In this document: one piece after another, positions 11,239 through 20,591 of the stretch
Numbering within the stretch: the first letter of the stretch is position 1
Layout: every line of letters begins with the position of its first letter
From: Chlorobiaceae bacterium
Lineage (GTDB): Bacteria > Bacteroidota > Chlorobiia > Chlorobiales > Chlorobiaceae
Direction: 5' to 3'
Length of the DNA: 50,216 nt
Assembly (NCBI GenBank): GCA_012972835.1
Contig: JABDHK010000004.1
Span: 217,530 to 267,745, forward strand
Notes under the pieces: model-generated
Databases searched by the model: none
Seen by the model: the letters and a program-made list of their open reading frames with translations, nothing else
Told to the model about the DNA's origin: nothing
Made by a program: the position numbers and the translations under genes

Positions 11239-12990
11239 ATGAAAAAGCGCCACTATCTCTTTCTTCCTGGATTTTTCAGCCTTCTTCTGCTCCTGCCGAT
11301 TTCATTAATCGGATCAGCACCTTCAAAGCCAGGCTCAGAAACATGGGCCGCCCAGCAGATTTTCAAGAGTACAGATCCCAGTATTGAAGAGAGCCTGCAG
11401 CACATGACCCTATCGGAAAAAGTTGGACAGATGCTTATTGCAGAGTCCGATGGTCATTACAACAGCTATGATGACACCGCCTACCAGCTTCTCAATCGAC
11501 TGGTAATAGAGGGAAAAGTCGGAGGCATCATGTTTCTTAAGGGCGATACCTTCAGCGCAGCCATGCTGGCAAACCATTTTCAGGCTCTTGCACCACGCCC
11601 TCTCCTGTTAAGCGCCGATATGGAACGGGGGCTGGCCATGAGACTGACAGGAGCTACAGAATTCCCGCCGAACATGGCCATTGCTGCAGCTCAGGATTCC
11701 AGACTTGCCGCTGAAATGGCCCGTGCCATTGCCATGGAGGCAAAAGTTGTTGGTCTTCACCAGAACTACGCGCCTACCCTTGACCTCAACATCAACCCTC
11801 TGAACCCTATCATCAATACCCGTTCGTTCGGTGATAATCTCCCTCTGGCTCTCTCTTTATCCCATGCAATCATCGAAGGACTCCAGTCGAACGGCATTAT
11901 TGCCACTGCGAAGCACTTCCCCGGGCATGGAGATGTGAGCGTTGACAGCCATATTTCACTTCCTGTTCTCAAGGCTGACCGCCAGCAACTTGATAATTAC
12001 GAACTCAAGCCCTTCAAGGCAGCCATCGAACAAGGGGTCATCAGCGTTATGATCGGGCATCTTGCTGTTCCGAAATTAACCAGCACCATGGAGCCTGCCT
12101 CAATTTCAAAAGCAGTGGTCACCGACCTGCTTCGCAAGGAACTCGGCTTTCAGGGTCTGATCATTACCGATGCACTGAACATGAAAGCTCTTTACAACGG
12201 CCAGAATGTTCCTGATATTTCCATTAAAGCTGTTCAGGCAGGAAACGACCTCCTGCTCTTTTCACCCGATCCTGAACTTGCCAACAGTTCGATTGTTCAG
12301 GCTGTTGAAAAAGGTGTTATTCCGATAGAGCAGATAGATGCCTCGGTACGCAGAGTCCTGCAGGTTAAAAAGTGGCTCGACATAGAGCACCATAAGTTTG
12401 TCGATCTGAACCGGATCAAGGAGAATTCAAGCCCTGAATCCCATCGGGATCTTGCAAAAAAAATTGCAGCAGCATCAATTACTCTGGTGAAAGATGAAAA
12501 CCACTACATGCCACTCAAAAGAGTATCATCAGGCAAAGTACTCAATATTATCCTGCAGGATAAAAACGACAGCGAAGTAGGCAAAGGATATATCAAAAAC
12601 ATCGACAACTTTTATGCCGCCGACCATATCAGGATTGATCCGGGAACTGACTCTCTCCGTTATGCCAACGCTGCCGACATGGCAATGAAAGCCTCAGCAG
12701 TTATTGTCACCTCCTATGTTCAGGCACTCTCCGGCTCAGGAACCCTGAAGCTTACCGAAAAACAGCAGGAGTTTGTGCACACCCTGGCAAGTATGTTGCC
12801 TAAAGAAAAGCCACTGATATTTATTTCGCTCGGCACACCATATCTGATCAACTATTTTCCTGAAATAACAACCTATCTCTGTACCTATTCATCAAGCCCA
12901 GCAAGCGAAGAGTGTGCTGTTCAAGCACTGAAAGGAAAACTTAAACCAAGGGGAATACTTCCTGTATCGCTGCAGGGATACTCCCGCTGA
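11239..12990 (+). CDS. Glycoside hydrolase family 3, beta-N-acetylhexosaminidase-like
   Basis: A 583-residue exported protein. The chosen ATG gives a classic signal sequence (MKKRHYLFLPGFFSLLLLLP); a TTG at 11155 in the same frame would bury it behind 28 extra residues, so it is not favoured. The catalytic domain has KHFPGHGDVSVDSH, the NagZ/GH3 motif, and the nucleophile aspartate in LIITDALNMKAL. Known relatives remove beta-GlcNAc from cell-wall fragments. The extra C-terminal part of about 200 residues resembles the GH3 C-terminal domain, so it is longer than cytosolic NagZ. A periplasmic or lipoprotein-type murein role is inferred. Confidence 0.85.
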   Translation: MKKRHYLFLPGFFSLLLLLPISLIGSAPSKPGSETWAAQQIFKSTDPSIEESLQHMTLSEKVGQMLIAESDGHYNSYDDTAYQLLNRLVIEGKVGGIMFLKGDTFSAAMLANHFQALAPRPLLLSADMERGLAMRLTGATEFPPNMAIAAAQDSRLAAEMARAIAMEAKVVGLHQNYAPTLDLNINPLNPIINTRSFGDNLPLALSLSHAIIEGLQSNGIIATAKHFPGHGDVSVDSHISLPVLKADRQQLDNYELKPFKAAIEQGVISVMIGHLAVPKLTSTMEPASISKAVVTDLLRKELGFQGLIITDALNMKALYNGQNVPDISIKAVQAGNDLLLFSPDPELANSSIVQAVEKGVIPIEQIDASVRRVLQVKKWLDIEHHKFVDLNRIKENSSPESHRDLAKKIAAASITLVKDENHYMPLKRVSSGKVLNIILQDKNDSEVGKGYIKNIDNFYAADHIRIDPGTDSLRYANAADMAMKASAVIVTSYVQALSGSGTLKLTEKQQEFVHTLASMLPKEKPLIFISLGTPYLINYFPEITTYLCTYSSSPASEECAVQALKGKLKPRGILPVSLQGYSR

Positions 12991-13034
12991 TCTTTACACC
13001 TTGACCAATAACTGATTAGCAGATATTATATACA

Positions 13035-14444
13035 ATGGGAAAAACCATTCGTGACGAATCAACCGCAAGTGCCTACTGGGCAGCAGTCAACACATTCTGT
13101 TCACTGAAGGACGTTCATGTCATTGCCGATGCCCCGGTCGGCTGCTACAATCTTGTCGGCGTGGCAGTTATAGACTATACCGATGCCGTTCCCTACCTTG
13201 AAAACTTTACACCCACAAGTCTTACTGAAAAGGAGATAGCCTCCTCCGGCAGTTCTGAAATTGTCAGAGAGACCATTGAAAAGCTCAAGGCACCAGGACG
13301 CCAGTTGATTCTTGTTTCGAGTGCAGAGAGTGAGATGATCGGCAGTGACCATGAGCGAATGCTGAAGATGAAATACCCTGATGTCCGTTTTTTCCCTTCG
13401 AACTCACTCGGTGAAAATGAGTGGCAAGGACGTGACCGTGCACTGCAGTGGCTCCATGAACAATTCGATGACCAGACACAAGCGGCTGTAGAACCTGGTA
13501 CCGTAAGCATTATAGGCCCTACTTATGGATGCTTCAACAGTCCATCAGACCTGGCCGAACTCAAGCGTATCATTACTGGAGTTGGAGGGCGCCTCCATCA
13601 TGTCTATCCCTTTGAAAGCTCCCTTCAGGATATCGCCGACCTTAAAAACTCCGAGGTCATAGTGCTCATGTACCGTGAATTCGGTAACAAACTAGCCGGA
13701 TTACTTAACAGGCCTCTACTGCAGGCTCCCTTCGGGATAAGCGAAACACAACATTTTATTCTGGAACTTGGACAACTGCTGAACAAAAATGCCGAAGCTG
13801 AGGTATTTCTGAAACAGGAGAAAGTGACAACACTCCGGCCAATCTGGGATCTCTGGCGCGGGCCACAGGCTGAGTGGTTTCCAACAGTACGGTTCGGAGT
13901 AACCGCTTCAAAAACCTATGCCATCGGACTGAAAACTTTTCTTTCCGAAGAGATGGGCATGCAGTGCCTCTTCAGCCACGACTCGGCAGAAGCCGACAAC
14001 ACCCTCATTCGTGACGAAATTCAGCAGAAACAACCGCAGTTCCTCTTCGGCAGGATTGTCGACAAAATCTACCTTGCTGAACTTGATGCCAAAACACGAT
14101 TTATCCCGGCCTCCTTTCCAGGCCCGATCGTTCGCAGGTCTCTTGGAACACCCTTCATGGGTCATAGTGGAGCGGTCTATCTTCTCCAGGAAATTGTCAA
14201 TGCGCTGTACGACATGCTCTTCAACTTTTTGCCGATAAACCGTCGCGGCCCATCCGGGGAGGATACAAGCGGCAAAGTGGCATGGAGCAATGAAGCCAAT
14301 GCCCTGTTAAACGAGATTGTAAAAAAAGCACCATTCATCAGCCAGATCTCCTTTGGGCGTGAACTGAAAAGAAAAGCTGAACAGTTGGCCTTGAAGCAAG
14401 GCAAAGATATCGTCACACCGGAAACTGTGCGAATGATAAACTGA
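13035..14444 (+). CDS. bchZ: Chlorophyllide reductase subunit Z
   Basis: A 469-residue nitrogenase-like subunit. The N-terminal region has YWAAVNTFCSLKDVHVIADA followed by PVGCYNLVGVAVIDYTDAVP, matching the BchZ start. A C-terminal PCP-reductase-type domain (about 410-469) ends KQGKDIVTPETVRMIN. Together with BchX and BchY, BchZ reduces ring B of chlorophyllide on the route to bacteriochlorophyll a. The related BchB is longer (about 530 residues in Chlorobi) and has a different N-terminus, so BchZ is preferred. bchX and bchY are not in this window. This gene is the main sign of a phototroph. Confidence 0.88.
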   Translation: MGKTIRDESTASAYWAAVNTFCSLKDVHVIADAPVGCYNLVGVAVIDYTDAVPYLENFTPTSLTEKEIASSGSSEIVRETIEKLKAPGRQLILVSSAESEMIGSDHERMLKMKYPDVRFFPSNSLGENEWQGRDRALQWLHEQFDDQTQAAVEPGTVSIIGPTYGCFNSPSDLAELKRIITGVGGRLHHVYPFESSLQDIADLKNSEVIVLMYREFGNKLAGLLNRPLLQAPFGISETQHFILELGQLLNKNAEAEVFLKQEKVTTLRPIWDLWRGPQAEWFPTVRFGVTASKTYAIGLKTFLSEEMGMQCLFSHDSAEADNTLIRDEIQQKQPQFLFGRIVDKIYLAELDAKTRFIPASFPGPIVRRSLGTPFMGHSGAVYLLQEIVNALYDMLFNFLPINRRGPSGEDTSGKVAWSNEANALLNEIVKKAPFISQISFGRELKRKAEQLALKQGKDIVTPETVRMIN

Positions 14445-14630
14445 TTTGGATTATTTTATATTTTTTTGTATAGTCCAAGTCCACTTTCCGGAACCGGGGA
14501 ACGCAGTGTTATACTGCTCAGCCCCCCCGACCCGGTATTACTAACAGAAAGAGGCTGTATAAGATTTTTCCTGCGAAGCGTGCAGCAAATGCAGCAGGGC
14601 TTGCATGGAAAGGAAACGACAAGAAACAGA

Positions 14631-16604
14631 ATGTCTGAAATTCAGGAACAACTGGCTTTAATAGCCCTTACCCTGCCGGACGGGACAGTTAAATCATTCC
14701 CATCAGGCACCACCGGTCTCGACATAGCGCTCTCCATTGGACGCCGCCTTGCCCAGGACGCACTGGCTCTAAAGGTCAACGGAACTCTTGTAGATCTCAA
14801 TGCACCACTAACCGCTGACGCGGCAATTGAAATCATTACCTTTGACTCCACTAACGGCAAAGATATTTTCTGGCACAGCTCAAGCCATATCATGGCCCAG
14901 GCTATTGAGGAGCTTTTTCCCGGCAGCAAATTTGGCGCAGGTCCCTCAATAGAACAGGGATTCTATTATGATGTTGCCTCTGAACACCGTTTCCGTGAAG
15001 AGGATCTTCGCTCAATCGAAGCAAAGATGCTTGAAATCGGCAAACGTGATATCCAGATTCGACGTGAAGAGATGAGCCGCACAGCTGCCATAGACTTTTT
15101 CAAGCATACGAGAACCGATCCTTATAAAGTCGAGATTCTTGAAGATACCCTGAAAAACGTTGAAACTGTTTCACTCTATCATCAGGATGGCTTTACCGAT
15201 CTCTGCCTTGGGCCTCACCTGCCTACGACCTCAAAACTCAAAGCCGTTCTCCTGACCAATATCTCTTCGTCTTACTGGCGTGGCGATAAGTCAAGAGAAA
15301 ACATGCAGCGAATTTACGGCATTACCTTTCCTTCGGACAAACTGCTTAAAGAACATGTCGCACGCCTTGAAGAGGCTAAACGCAGAGACCATCGCAAACT
15401 CGGTGCTGAACTTGAGCTTTTCATGCTCTCTCCGGAGGTTGGAAGCGGTCTTCCGATCTGGCTGCCAAACGGCGCCATTATACGTAATGAACTCGAGTCC
15501 TTTTTAAAAGAAGAACAGCGCAAGCGTGGCTATCTGCCTGTCTACACGCCGCATATCGGCAATATTGATCTTTACAAGCGTTCAGGCCACTATCCCTATT
15601 ACAGCGATTCCCAGTTTCCGCCGCTGACCTATCACGATGAGGACGGCAAGCAGGAGCAGTACCTTCTTAAACCGATGAACTGCCCGCACCATCACCTCAT
15701 CTACAGCTCGAAAATGCGCAGTTACCGCGATCTGCCCATCCGACTGACTGAGTTTGGAACGGTCTACCGGCACGAGCAATCAGGAGAGCTCAACGGCCTT
15801 GTGCGCGCCCGAGGTTTCACGCAGGATGACTCGCACATATACTGTCGTCCCGATCAGCTTGTCGACGAGATCTGCAACGCTATTGACCTGACTCAGTTTG
15901 TTTTTGGAACACTTGGTTTTTCTGAGGTACAAACTCGTCTCTCCATGCACGACCCTGAAAATCGCGCCAAATACGGCGGTACAGCAGAGGTCTGGGAACA
16001 GGCGGAAAAAGATGTCAAAGAGGCTGCCGACCGCATGGGTATCGATTACTTTATCGGCATCGGTGAAGCGAGCTTCTATGGCCCGAAAATAGACTTTATC
16101 GTGCGCGACGCTCTTGGACGAAAATGGCAGCTCGGCACCGTACAGGTTGACTATGTCATGCCAGAACGCTTCGATCTCACATATATCGGCAGTGACGGAC
16201 AGAAACACCGGCCCGTGGTAATTCATCGGGCACCTTTTGGCTCCATGGAGCGCTTTATCGGCGTCCTCATAGAGCATACTGCCGGCAATTTCCCGCTGTG
16301 GCTTGCGCCCCTTCAGGCTGTTGTTCTGCCGATAGCAGAAGATGTTCACGACTACGCAAAATCAGTGCACCAGGCTCTCCTTGATGCGGGAATCCGTTCC
16401 GAGCTTGACACCAGAAGTGAGAAAATCGGCAAAAAAATACGCGATGCCGAAATTGGCAAGGTACCCTGTATGATCGTTATAGGACAGAAAGAGCGGGAGA
16501 GCGGTGAAGTTTCGCTGCGCCGTCATCACTTCGGTGATGAAGGACGCTTTAGCGTAAGCGGACTGATCGAAAAGCTCCTGAAAGAGATTACCGGAAGAAC
16601 CTGA
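14631..16604 (+). CDS. thrS: Threonine-tRNA ligase
   Basis: A 657-residue class II synthetase. Domains in order: TGS (LPDGTVKSFPSG), editing domain with HSSSH, catalytic core with KPMNCPHHHLIY, RARGFTQDDSHIYC and HRAPFGSMERF, then the anticodon-binding domain. The frame is open upstream to a TTG at 14466, but the ATG at 14631 is preceded by AGGAAACG and gives the normal family N-terminus, so it is taken as the start. It heads the thrS-infC-rpmI-rplT-pheS translation cluster. The leader (14445-14630) has no T-box or other leader element that I can identify. Confidence 0.96.
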   Translation: MSEIQEQLALIALTLPDGTVKSFPSGTTGLDIALSIGRRLAQDALALKVNGTLVDLNAPLTADAAIEIITFDSTNGKDIFWHSSSHIMAQAIEELFPGSKFGAGPSIEQGFYYDVASEHRFREEDLRSIEAKMLEIGKRDIQIRREEMSRTAAIDFFKHTRTDPYKVEILEDTLKNVETVSLYHQDGFTDLCLGPHLPTTSKLKAVLLTNISSSYWRGDKSRENMQRIYGITFPSDKLLKEHVARLEEAKRRDHRKLGAELELFMLSPEVGSGLPIWLPNGAIIRNELESFLKEEQRKRGYLPVYTPHIGNIDLYKRSGHYPYYSDSQFPPLTYHDEDGKQEQYLLKPMNCPHHHLIYSSKMRSYRDLPIRLTEFGTVYRHEQSGELNGLVRARGFTQDDSHIYCRPDQLVDEICNAIDLTQFVFGTLGFSEVQTRLSMHDPENRAKYGGTAEVWEQAEKDVKEAADRMGIDYFIGIGEASFYGPKIDFIVRDALGRKWQLGTVQVDYVMPERFDLTYIGSDGQKHRPVVIHRAPFGSMERFIGVLIEHTAGNFPLWLAPLQAVVLPIAEDVHDYAKSVHQALLDAGIRSELDTRSEKIGKKIRDAEIGKVPCMIVIGQKERESGEVSLRRHHFGDEGRFSVSGLIEKLLKEITGRT

Positions 16605-16627
16605 TTATCTAAAAAAAACCTGAACGC

Positions 16628-17269
16628 ATGAAGAAACAAAAGGTTACGACTCAAAAGCCGAAACTTACCTATCGGGTCAATGAGCAGATCCGTGTTCCGG
16701 AAGTCCGAATTATCTTTCCGGACGGAACACAGGAGGTGATGAAAACCATTGACGCAAAACGGGTAGCCGAAGAGCGGAATCAAGACCTTATCGAAGTCCA
16801 GCCGAACGCCGAACCGCCAGTTTGCAAGTTCGACAACCTCGGCAGGCTTCTGTATAAAATGGACAAGAGGGACAAAGATCTGAAGAAAAAGCAGAAGACA
16901 ACCACCCTCAAGGAGCTCCGGTTTCACCCGAATACCGACAAGCATGATTTTGACTTCAAGAGTGCACATCTTGAAGAATTTCTGCGCAAGGGAAACAGGG
17001 TTCGCGCCACTATTGTCTTTCTGGGACGTTCAATCATCTATAAGGATAAAGGACTGGAACTGGCCGAACGCTTGACCGAACGCCTCAGCGTTGTGAGCAA
17101 CCGTGACGGTGATCCTAAATTTGAGGGGAAAAAGCTCTTTGTCTATTTTGAGCCGGACAAGAAAAAAATAGATGCCTTTGAGCGTATCAAAGCAAAAACA
17201 AGCGCTCCGCTGTCGGCTGAAACAGCAAGACCGGTAAAACCGGCAGATCAGGTTGAACCGGCTGAGTAA
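16628..17269 (+). CDS. infC: Translation initiation factor IF-3
   Basis: A 213-residue IF-3: [15 protein letters not shown] at the N-terminus, then [18 protein letters not shown] in the C-terminal domain. It binds the 30S subunit and checks initiator tRNA selection. It begins with ATG rather than the ATT or ATC used in some bacteria, so the ATT-type autoregulation is not suggested. A charged, proline-rich C-terminal extension of about 30 residues follows the folded part. 23 bases after thrS. Confidence 0.96.
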   Translation: MKKQKVTTQKPKLTYRVNEQIRVPEVRIIFPDGTQEVMKTIDAKRVAEERNQDLIEVQPNAEPPVCKFDNLGRLLYKMDKRDKDLKKKQKTTTLKELRFHPNTDKHDFDFKSAHLEEFLRKGNRVRATIVFLGRSIIYKDKGLELAERLTERLSVVSNRDGDPKFEGKKLFVYFEPDKKKIDAFERIKAKTSAPLSAETARPVKPADQVEPAE

Positions 17270-17313
17270 TCAAGAGTATTGCAACAATTTTATATAAAAA
17301 ATAAAGGACGATC

Positions 17314-17508
17314 ATGCCTAAAATGAAATCACACCGCGGAGCATGCAAACGGTTCAAAACCACTGCCTCCGGAAAAATCAAGCGTGAACGAATGAACGGA
17401 TCACACAACCTCGAAAAAAAGAACAGAAAACGCTCACGCCGTCTGCATCAGGCAACACTGCTTGAGGGAAACAAGGCAAAGCAGATCAAGCGGATGATCC
17501 TGGCATAA
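17314..17508 (+). CDS. rpmI: 50S ribosomal protein L35
   Basis: A 64-residue very basic protein starting MPKMKSHRGACKRFK, the L35 pattern (PKMKTxxxxxKRFxxT). Structural component of the large subunit. It lies between infC and rplT in the universal infC-rpmI-rplT order. Confidence 0.96.
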   Translation: MPKMKSHRGACKRFKTTASGKIKRERMNGSHNLEKKNRKRSRRLHQATLLEGNKAKQIKRMILA

Positions 17509-17534
17509 ATTTTTAACATTAACTCTACACCACG

Positions 17535-17882
17535 ATGCCTAAATCAAATAATGCCGTAGCTTCAAAAGCACGGAGAAAAAGAGTTTTAAAGAAAGCCAAA
17601 GGATTCTGGGGATCTCGCGGCAATATTCTGACCGTCGTCAAGCATGCCGTCGATAAAGCAGAACAGTATGCCTACCGTGACCGCCGCGTTAAAAAACGTA
17701 CCTTCCGAGCACTCTGGATCATGCGTATCAATGCAGCAGCTCGCCTGAACGACACCACCTACTCGAAGCTTGTCAATGCAATGCTGAAGAAGAATCTCGA
17801 AATAGATCGCAAGGCTCTTGCTGAAATAGCTGTCAAGGATCCAGCAGCCTTCACCCAGATTGTCAAAGCAGTTATCGAATAA
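17535..17882 (+). CDS. rplT: 50S ribosomal protein L20
   Basis: A 115-residue basic protein of typical L20 length with [11 protein letters not shown] and [15 protein letters not shown], both L20 hallmarks. L20 binds 23S rRNA early in assembly and in some bacteria represses its own operon. It is 26 bases after rpmI and 18 before pheS. Confidence 0.97.
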   Translation: MPKSNNAVASKARRKRVLKKAKGFWGSRGNILTVVKHAVDKAEQYAYRDRRVKKRTFRALWIMRINAAARLNDTTYSKLVNAMLKKNLEIDRKALAEIAVKDPAAFTQIVKAVIE

Positions 17883-17900
17883 GAATTACACCTGTTATCA

Positions 17901-18926
17901 ATGGAAAACACCATTCGCAGTTTACAGCAGGAGATCATTGATTTTGAGATTAACTCTACGGCAGATCTTGAAACCTTCCGCCTTCGGTATACGGTTCGAA
18001 AAGGGCTTATAGCAGCTCTTTTCGGCCAACTCAAGTCAGTCGACCCAGCTGAAAAACCGCGGATCGGCCAGCTGCTCAACGAGCTCAAGCAAACAGCTGA
18101 TTCAAAGCTCAGCGAAGCAGAAGAGAGACTTGCCGCAACAAAAAGCGACAAAACCAAAGGGATTGACCTGACACTGCCGGGTAGACGATATTTTACCGGC
18201 AGTGAGCACCCTGTGCAGAAAGTACTTGGCGAGATGAAGAAGATTTTTTCAGACATGGGCTTCGGTATTGCAACCGGTCCTGAACTTGAACTTGACCACT
18301 TCAACTTCGACATGCTCAACTTTCCGCCCGACCATCCAGCCCGCGACATGCAGGACACCTTTTTCATTACCAATGGAAATGCAGAATCGGATGTGCTCCT
18401 CAGAACCCATACATCCCCGGTGCAGGTACGAGTCATGCTCGACCAGAAACCTCCCATACGGGTTATCTGTCCTGGAAAGGTCTATCGGAATGAAGCAATC
18501 AGCTCACGCAGCTACTGCGTCTTTCACCAGCTTGAAGGACTCTATATAGACAAAAACGTCTCATTCGCAGACCTGAAAGCTACCATCTACTCTTTTGCCC
18601 GGCAAATGTTCGGCACCGACGTCAAACTCCGGTTCCGCCCAAGCTTTTTCCCCTTTACCGAACCATCCGCTGAAGTCGATGTCACCTGCTACCTCTGTGG
18701 CGGCAAGGGATGCCGTGTCTGCAAAAAATCAGGCTGGCTTGAAATCATGGGCTGCGGCATGGTTCACCCCAACGTCATGCGCAACTGCGGGATAGACCCC
18801 GAAACCTGGTCAGGCTACGCCTTCGGCATGGGAGTTGACCGTACGGTACTGCTGCGATACAAGATTGACGATATCAGGCTGCTGTTCGAAAATGATTTGC
18901 GGATGTTGAAGCAGTTTACTGCGTAA
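17901..18926 (+). CDS. pheS: Phenylalanine-tRNA ligase alpha subunit
   Basis: A 341-residue class II synthetase subunit: N-terminal coiled-coil arm (about 1-90), then LRTHTSPVQ (motif 1 region), [25 protein letters not shown] and the final GMGVDR motif. The [10 protein letters not shown] insert is a common PheS feature. It charges tRNA-Phe with the PheT beta subunit, which is not adjacent here. Its last 11 bases overlap the 3' end of the convergent hepT-like gene. Confidence 0.96.
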   Translation: MENTIRSLQQEIIDFEINSTADLETFRLRYTVRKGLIAALFGQLKSVDPAEKPRIGQLLNELKQTADSKLSEAEERLAATKSDKTKGIDLTLPGRRYFTGSEHPVQKVLGEMKKIFSDMGFGIATGPELELDHFNFDMLNFPPDHPARDMQDTFFITNGNAESDVLLRTHTSPVQVRVMLDQKPPIRVICPGKVYRNEAISSRSYCVFHQLEGLYIDKNVSFADLKATIYSFARQMFGTDVKLRFRPSFFPFTEPSAEVDVTCYLCGGKGCRVCKKSGWLEIMGCGMVHPNVMRNCGIDPETWSGYAFGMGVDRTVLLRYKIDDIRLLFENDLRMLKQFTA

Positions 18927-19269
18927 GAGTTCGCATCATTTGTTTTACCGTCTCATCCAGTAAGCCAAGGTGCTCTTGACAGATTCCAAAAATTTCCTCA
19001 GCATCAATATTGAAGTACTGATGCGAGAGTATATCTCGTAGTTCTTTCACTCCTGACCAGTTGATATGAGGGTATGAAACTAAAAGTGTGCCCCCTGTTT
19101 CCTTGTCAATTTTTTTGAAGTTTTCACCGATAGCGATGAGCATCATTGCAATTACATCCAGCATATCCATACCCTGATCACTATCCAGAAAATCATCAGC
19201 AGTTTTGATAAGAGTAAACCGGCGGTTAATTTTTACGATGGCGGCATCTAACTGCACAAGTTTTTCCAA
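18916..19269 (-). CDS. HepT-like toxin (HEPN/DUF86)
   Basis: A 117-residue all-helical protein with the HEPN RNase motif Rx4HxY (RDILSHQY). In characterised pairs HepT is an RNase toxin that the partner MntA inactivates by adding AMP to the tyrosine of this motif. The reading frame begins with TTG at 19267-19269, 12 bases after the mntA-like stop, and no better start is seen. The gene ends inside the last codons of the convergent pheS. Confidence 0.88.
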   Translation of the reverse strand: MEKLVQLDAAIVKINRRFTLIKTADDFLDSDQGMDMLDVIAMMLIAIGENFKKIDKETGGTLLVSYPHINWSGVKELRDILSHQYFNIDAEEIFGICQEHLGLLDETVKQMMRTLTQ

Positions 19270-19281
19270 GAGAGATGCTTG

Positions 19282-19569
19282 TCATACATAACGAGCCTCA
19301 CGATCAATGCATGCCTTGAGGTAAGGGTTCATTCTTTTCCAATACCTGATCAGGTCAACTTTGCTGCCAAGCAATTGCTCCAGTTCTTCCTTAAGTTGAA
19401 CTTTTAGCAAGATATTCGGCTCCATTTCAACAACAATATCAATATCGCTGTCATCTTTCGCAGAATTTCTGGCAACGGATCCAAAGATACCGACTTTTTG
19501 CAAACGATAACGTTGTTCAAGATCTATTTTATGACTACTCAGAATGCTGAGTGCTTGATCTCGCTGCAT
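19282..19569 (-). CDS. MntA-like antitoxin, minimal nucleotidyltransferase
   Basis: A 95-residue protein with the nucleotidyltransferase motif GSVARNSAKDDSDIDIVV, i.e. GSxxR then DxD for metal binding. Such MNT proteins act as antitoxins to HepT by AMPylation. It is first in the two-gene unit and lies 12 bases upstream of the HEPN gene, the usual antitoxin-first order. All core motif residues are present, so it is probably active. Confidence 0.88.
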   Translation of the reverse strand: MQRDQALSILSSHKIDLEQRYRLQKVGIFGSVARNSAKDDSDIDIVVEMEPNILLKVQLKEELEQLLGSKVDLIRYWKRMNPYLKACIDREARYV

Positions 19570-19690
19570 GGTTCACTGTCAATACCTGTTGATTATTATC
19601 CATATTATTTTTAGAATATAAACATAGATATCGAAAAATCTGGTATGTGCATGTCCGGACAGGTGAACAGAACAACACCAACTTCAATAA

Positions 19691-19700
19691 ACAGAGGAGG
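19691..19700 (+). promoter_or_regulatory. Ribosome-binding site that decides the start at 19708
   Basis: AGAGGAGG lies 7 bases before the ATG at 19708, a strong Shine-Dalgarno match, and decides against in-frame starts further upstream. Confidence 0.75.
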
Positions 19701-19707
19701 CAGAACA

Positions 19708-20061
19708 ATGGATACCCGACAATTGATTGAAACTTATCACCATGCATGGACAAACGGTGATTTTGTTACAGCACGCGCCTGTCTTGCGGATAAGCTGGAT
19801 TTTCAGGGAAGTATCAATACCTTTTCGAAAGCTGAAGATTTCATTGCTGTACTGACTCAATTCAAGCAGCTGTTAAAAGGCGTCACTTTGCTAAACAGCT
19901 TCTTTGATCATCAAAGTGCTGCGTTACTGTATGACTGTGATTCTGCAAGTCCGGCAGGCATTATTCGTACCGCAGAATTTTTCACCGTGTCTGACAACAA
20001 GATTTCTGCAATCCGCCTTGTTTTTGATGCAACTGAATTGAGAAAATTAGTGCCAGCATAA
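19708..20061 (+). CDS. NTF2/SnoaL-like domain protein
   Basis: A 117-residue protein starting MDTRQLIETYHHAWTNGDF, a typical opening helix of the SnoaL-like/NTF2 fold, followed by the pattern of a small alpha+beta cone (ACLADKLDFQGS, RTAEFFTVSDNKISAIRLVFD). These folds serve as small enzymes or ligand-binding modules; the substrate cannot be told. The start at 19708 is set by the strong ribosome site. It stands alone between the toxin pair and the chlorosome gene. Confidence 0.7.
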   Translation: MDTRQLIETYHHAWTNGDFVTARACLADKLDFQGSINTFSKAEDFIAVLTQFKQLLKGVTLLNSFFDHQSAALLYDCDSASPAGIIRTAEFFTVSDNKISAIRLVFDATELRKLVPA

Positions 20062-20208
20062 GGCAGATTCCCGCTTTTCCATTCACCATCGCCATTACTT
20101 GTTGTTCTTGAAGAAGTACATGCTTACCTTACCATTTCGGATTCCTTCGTTCATAATTTTTTTACGCACACAACTTTTCTTATCCCATAAATCAAAACAT
20201 ATTAAGCT

Positions 20209-20433
20209 ATGGCAAACACGAACGGCGTCTTTTCCGATCTCTTCAATGCGGTCGGCACTCCAATCCAGAATGTAGCTGACACGGTAAGTAATGGTATCGA
20301 TTCAGCCGCTTCGATCGCCGGATCCGGCATCAATCTTTATACAACAATTATAAGCAGCACAGCCAACGCAGGCATTCAGCTCATCCAAGGTGTTCTAACC
20401 GGCATCACAACAGCCATCACCCCGAAAAAGTAA
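20209..20433 (+). CDS. Chlorosome envelope protein, CsmB/CsmF-like
   Basis: A 74-residue protein beginning MANTNGVFSDLFNAVGTPIQ, rich in Gly, Ser, Thr, Ala and Ile with no charged core, ending in ITPKK. Length, the VFSDLF start and the repeated small-residue amphipathic segments match what I know of CsmF/CsmB, proteins of the monolayer around chlorosomes in green sulfur bacteria. CsmF is the closest by length. No sequence search was possible, so the exact paralogue is uncertain. It is a single gene followed by a hairpin. Confidence 0.7.
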   Translation: MANTNGVFSDLFNAVGTPIQNVADTVSNGIDSAASIAGSGINLYTTIISSTANAGIQLIQGVLTGITTAITPKK

Positions 20434-20449
20434 ACACCAACTTCCCTGT

Positions 20450-20487
20450 TTAAAGCACCCTGCCCTACCCTGCGCAAGGTGCTTTAA
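20450..20487 (+). terminator. Hairpin after the chlorosome gene, possible terminator
   Basis: A perfect 10-bp stem (TTAAAGCACC 20450-20459 with GGTGCTTTAA 20478-20487) sits 16 bases after the stop codon at 20433. There is no long T-run after it, so it could be a transcript-stabilising 3' hairpin rather than a terminator. Confidence 0.5.
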
Positions 20488-20591
20488 TGGTATCCGCCGC
20501 AAGCCTCTCAGGATTCAATACTCAGCACTTTTTTTCGGCAAAGAGTTTTTTATATTGAGTAAAATTACTCAATACTCTGAGCAAAATTGTC

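Noticed and set aside
14445-14630. T-box or tRNA-like leader upstream of thrS
   Set aside because: No T-box core sequence or tRNA-like fold could be recognised.
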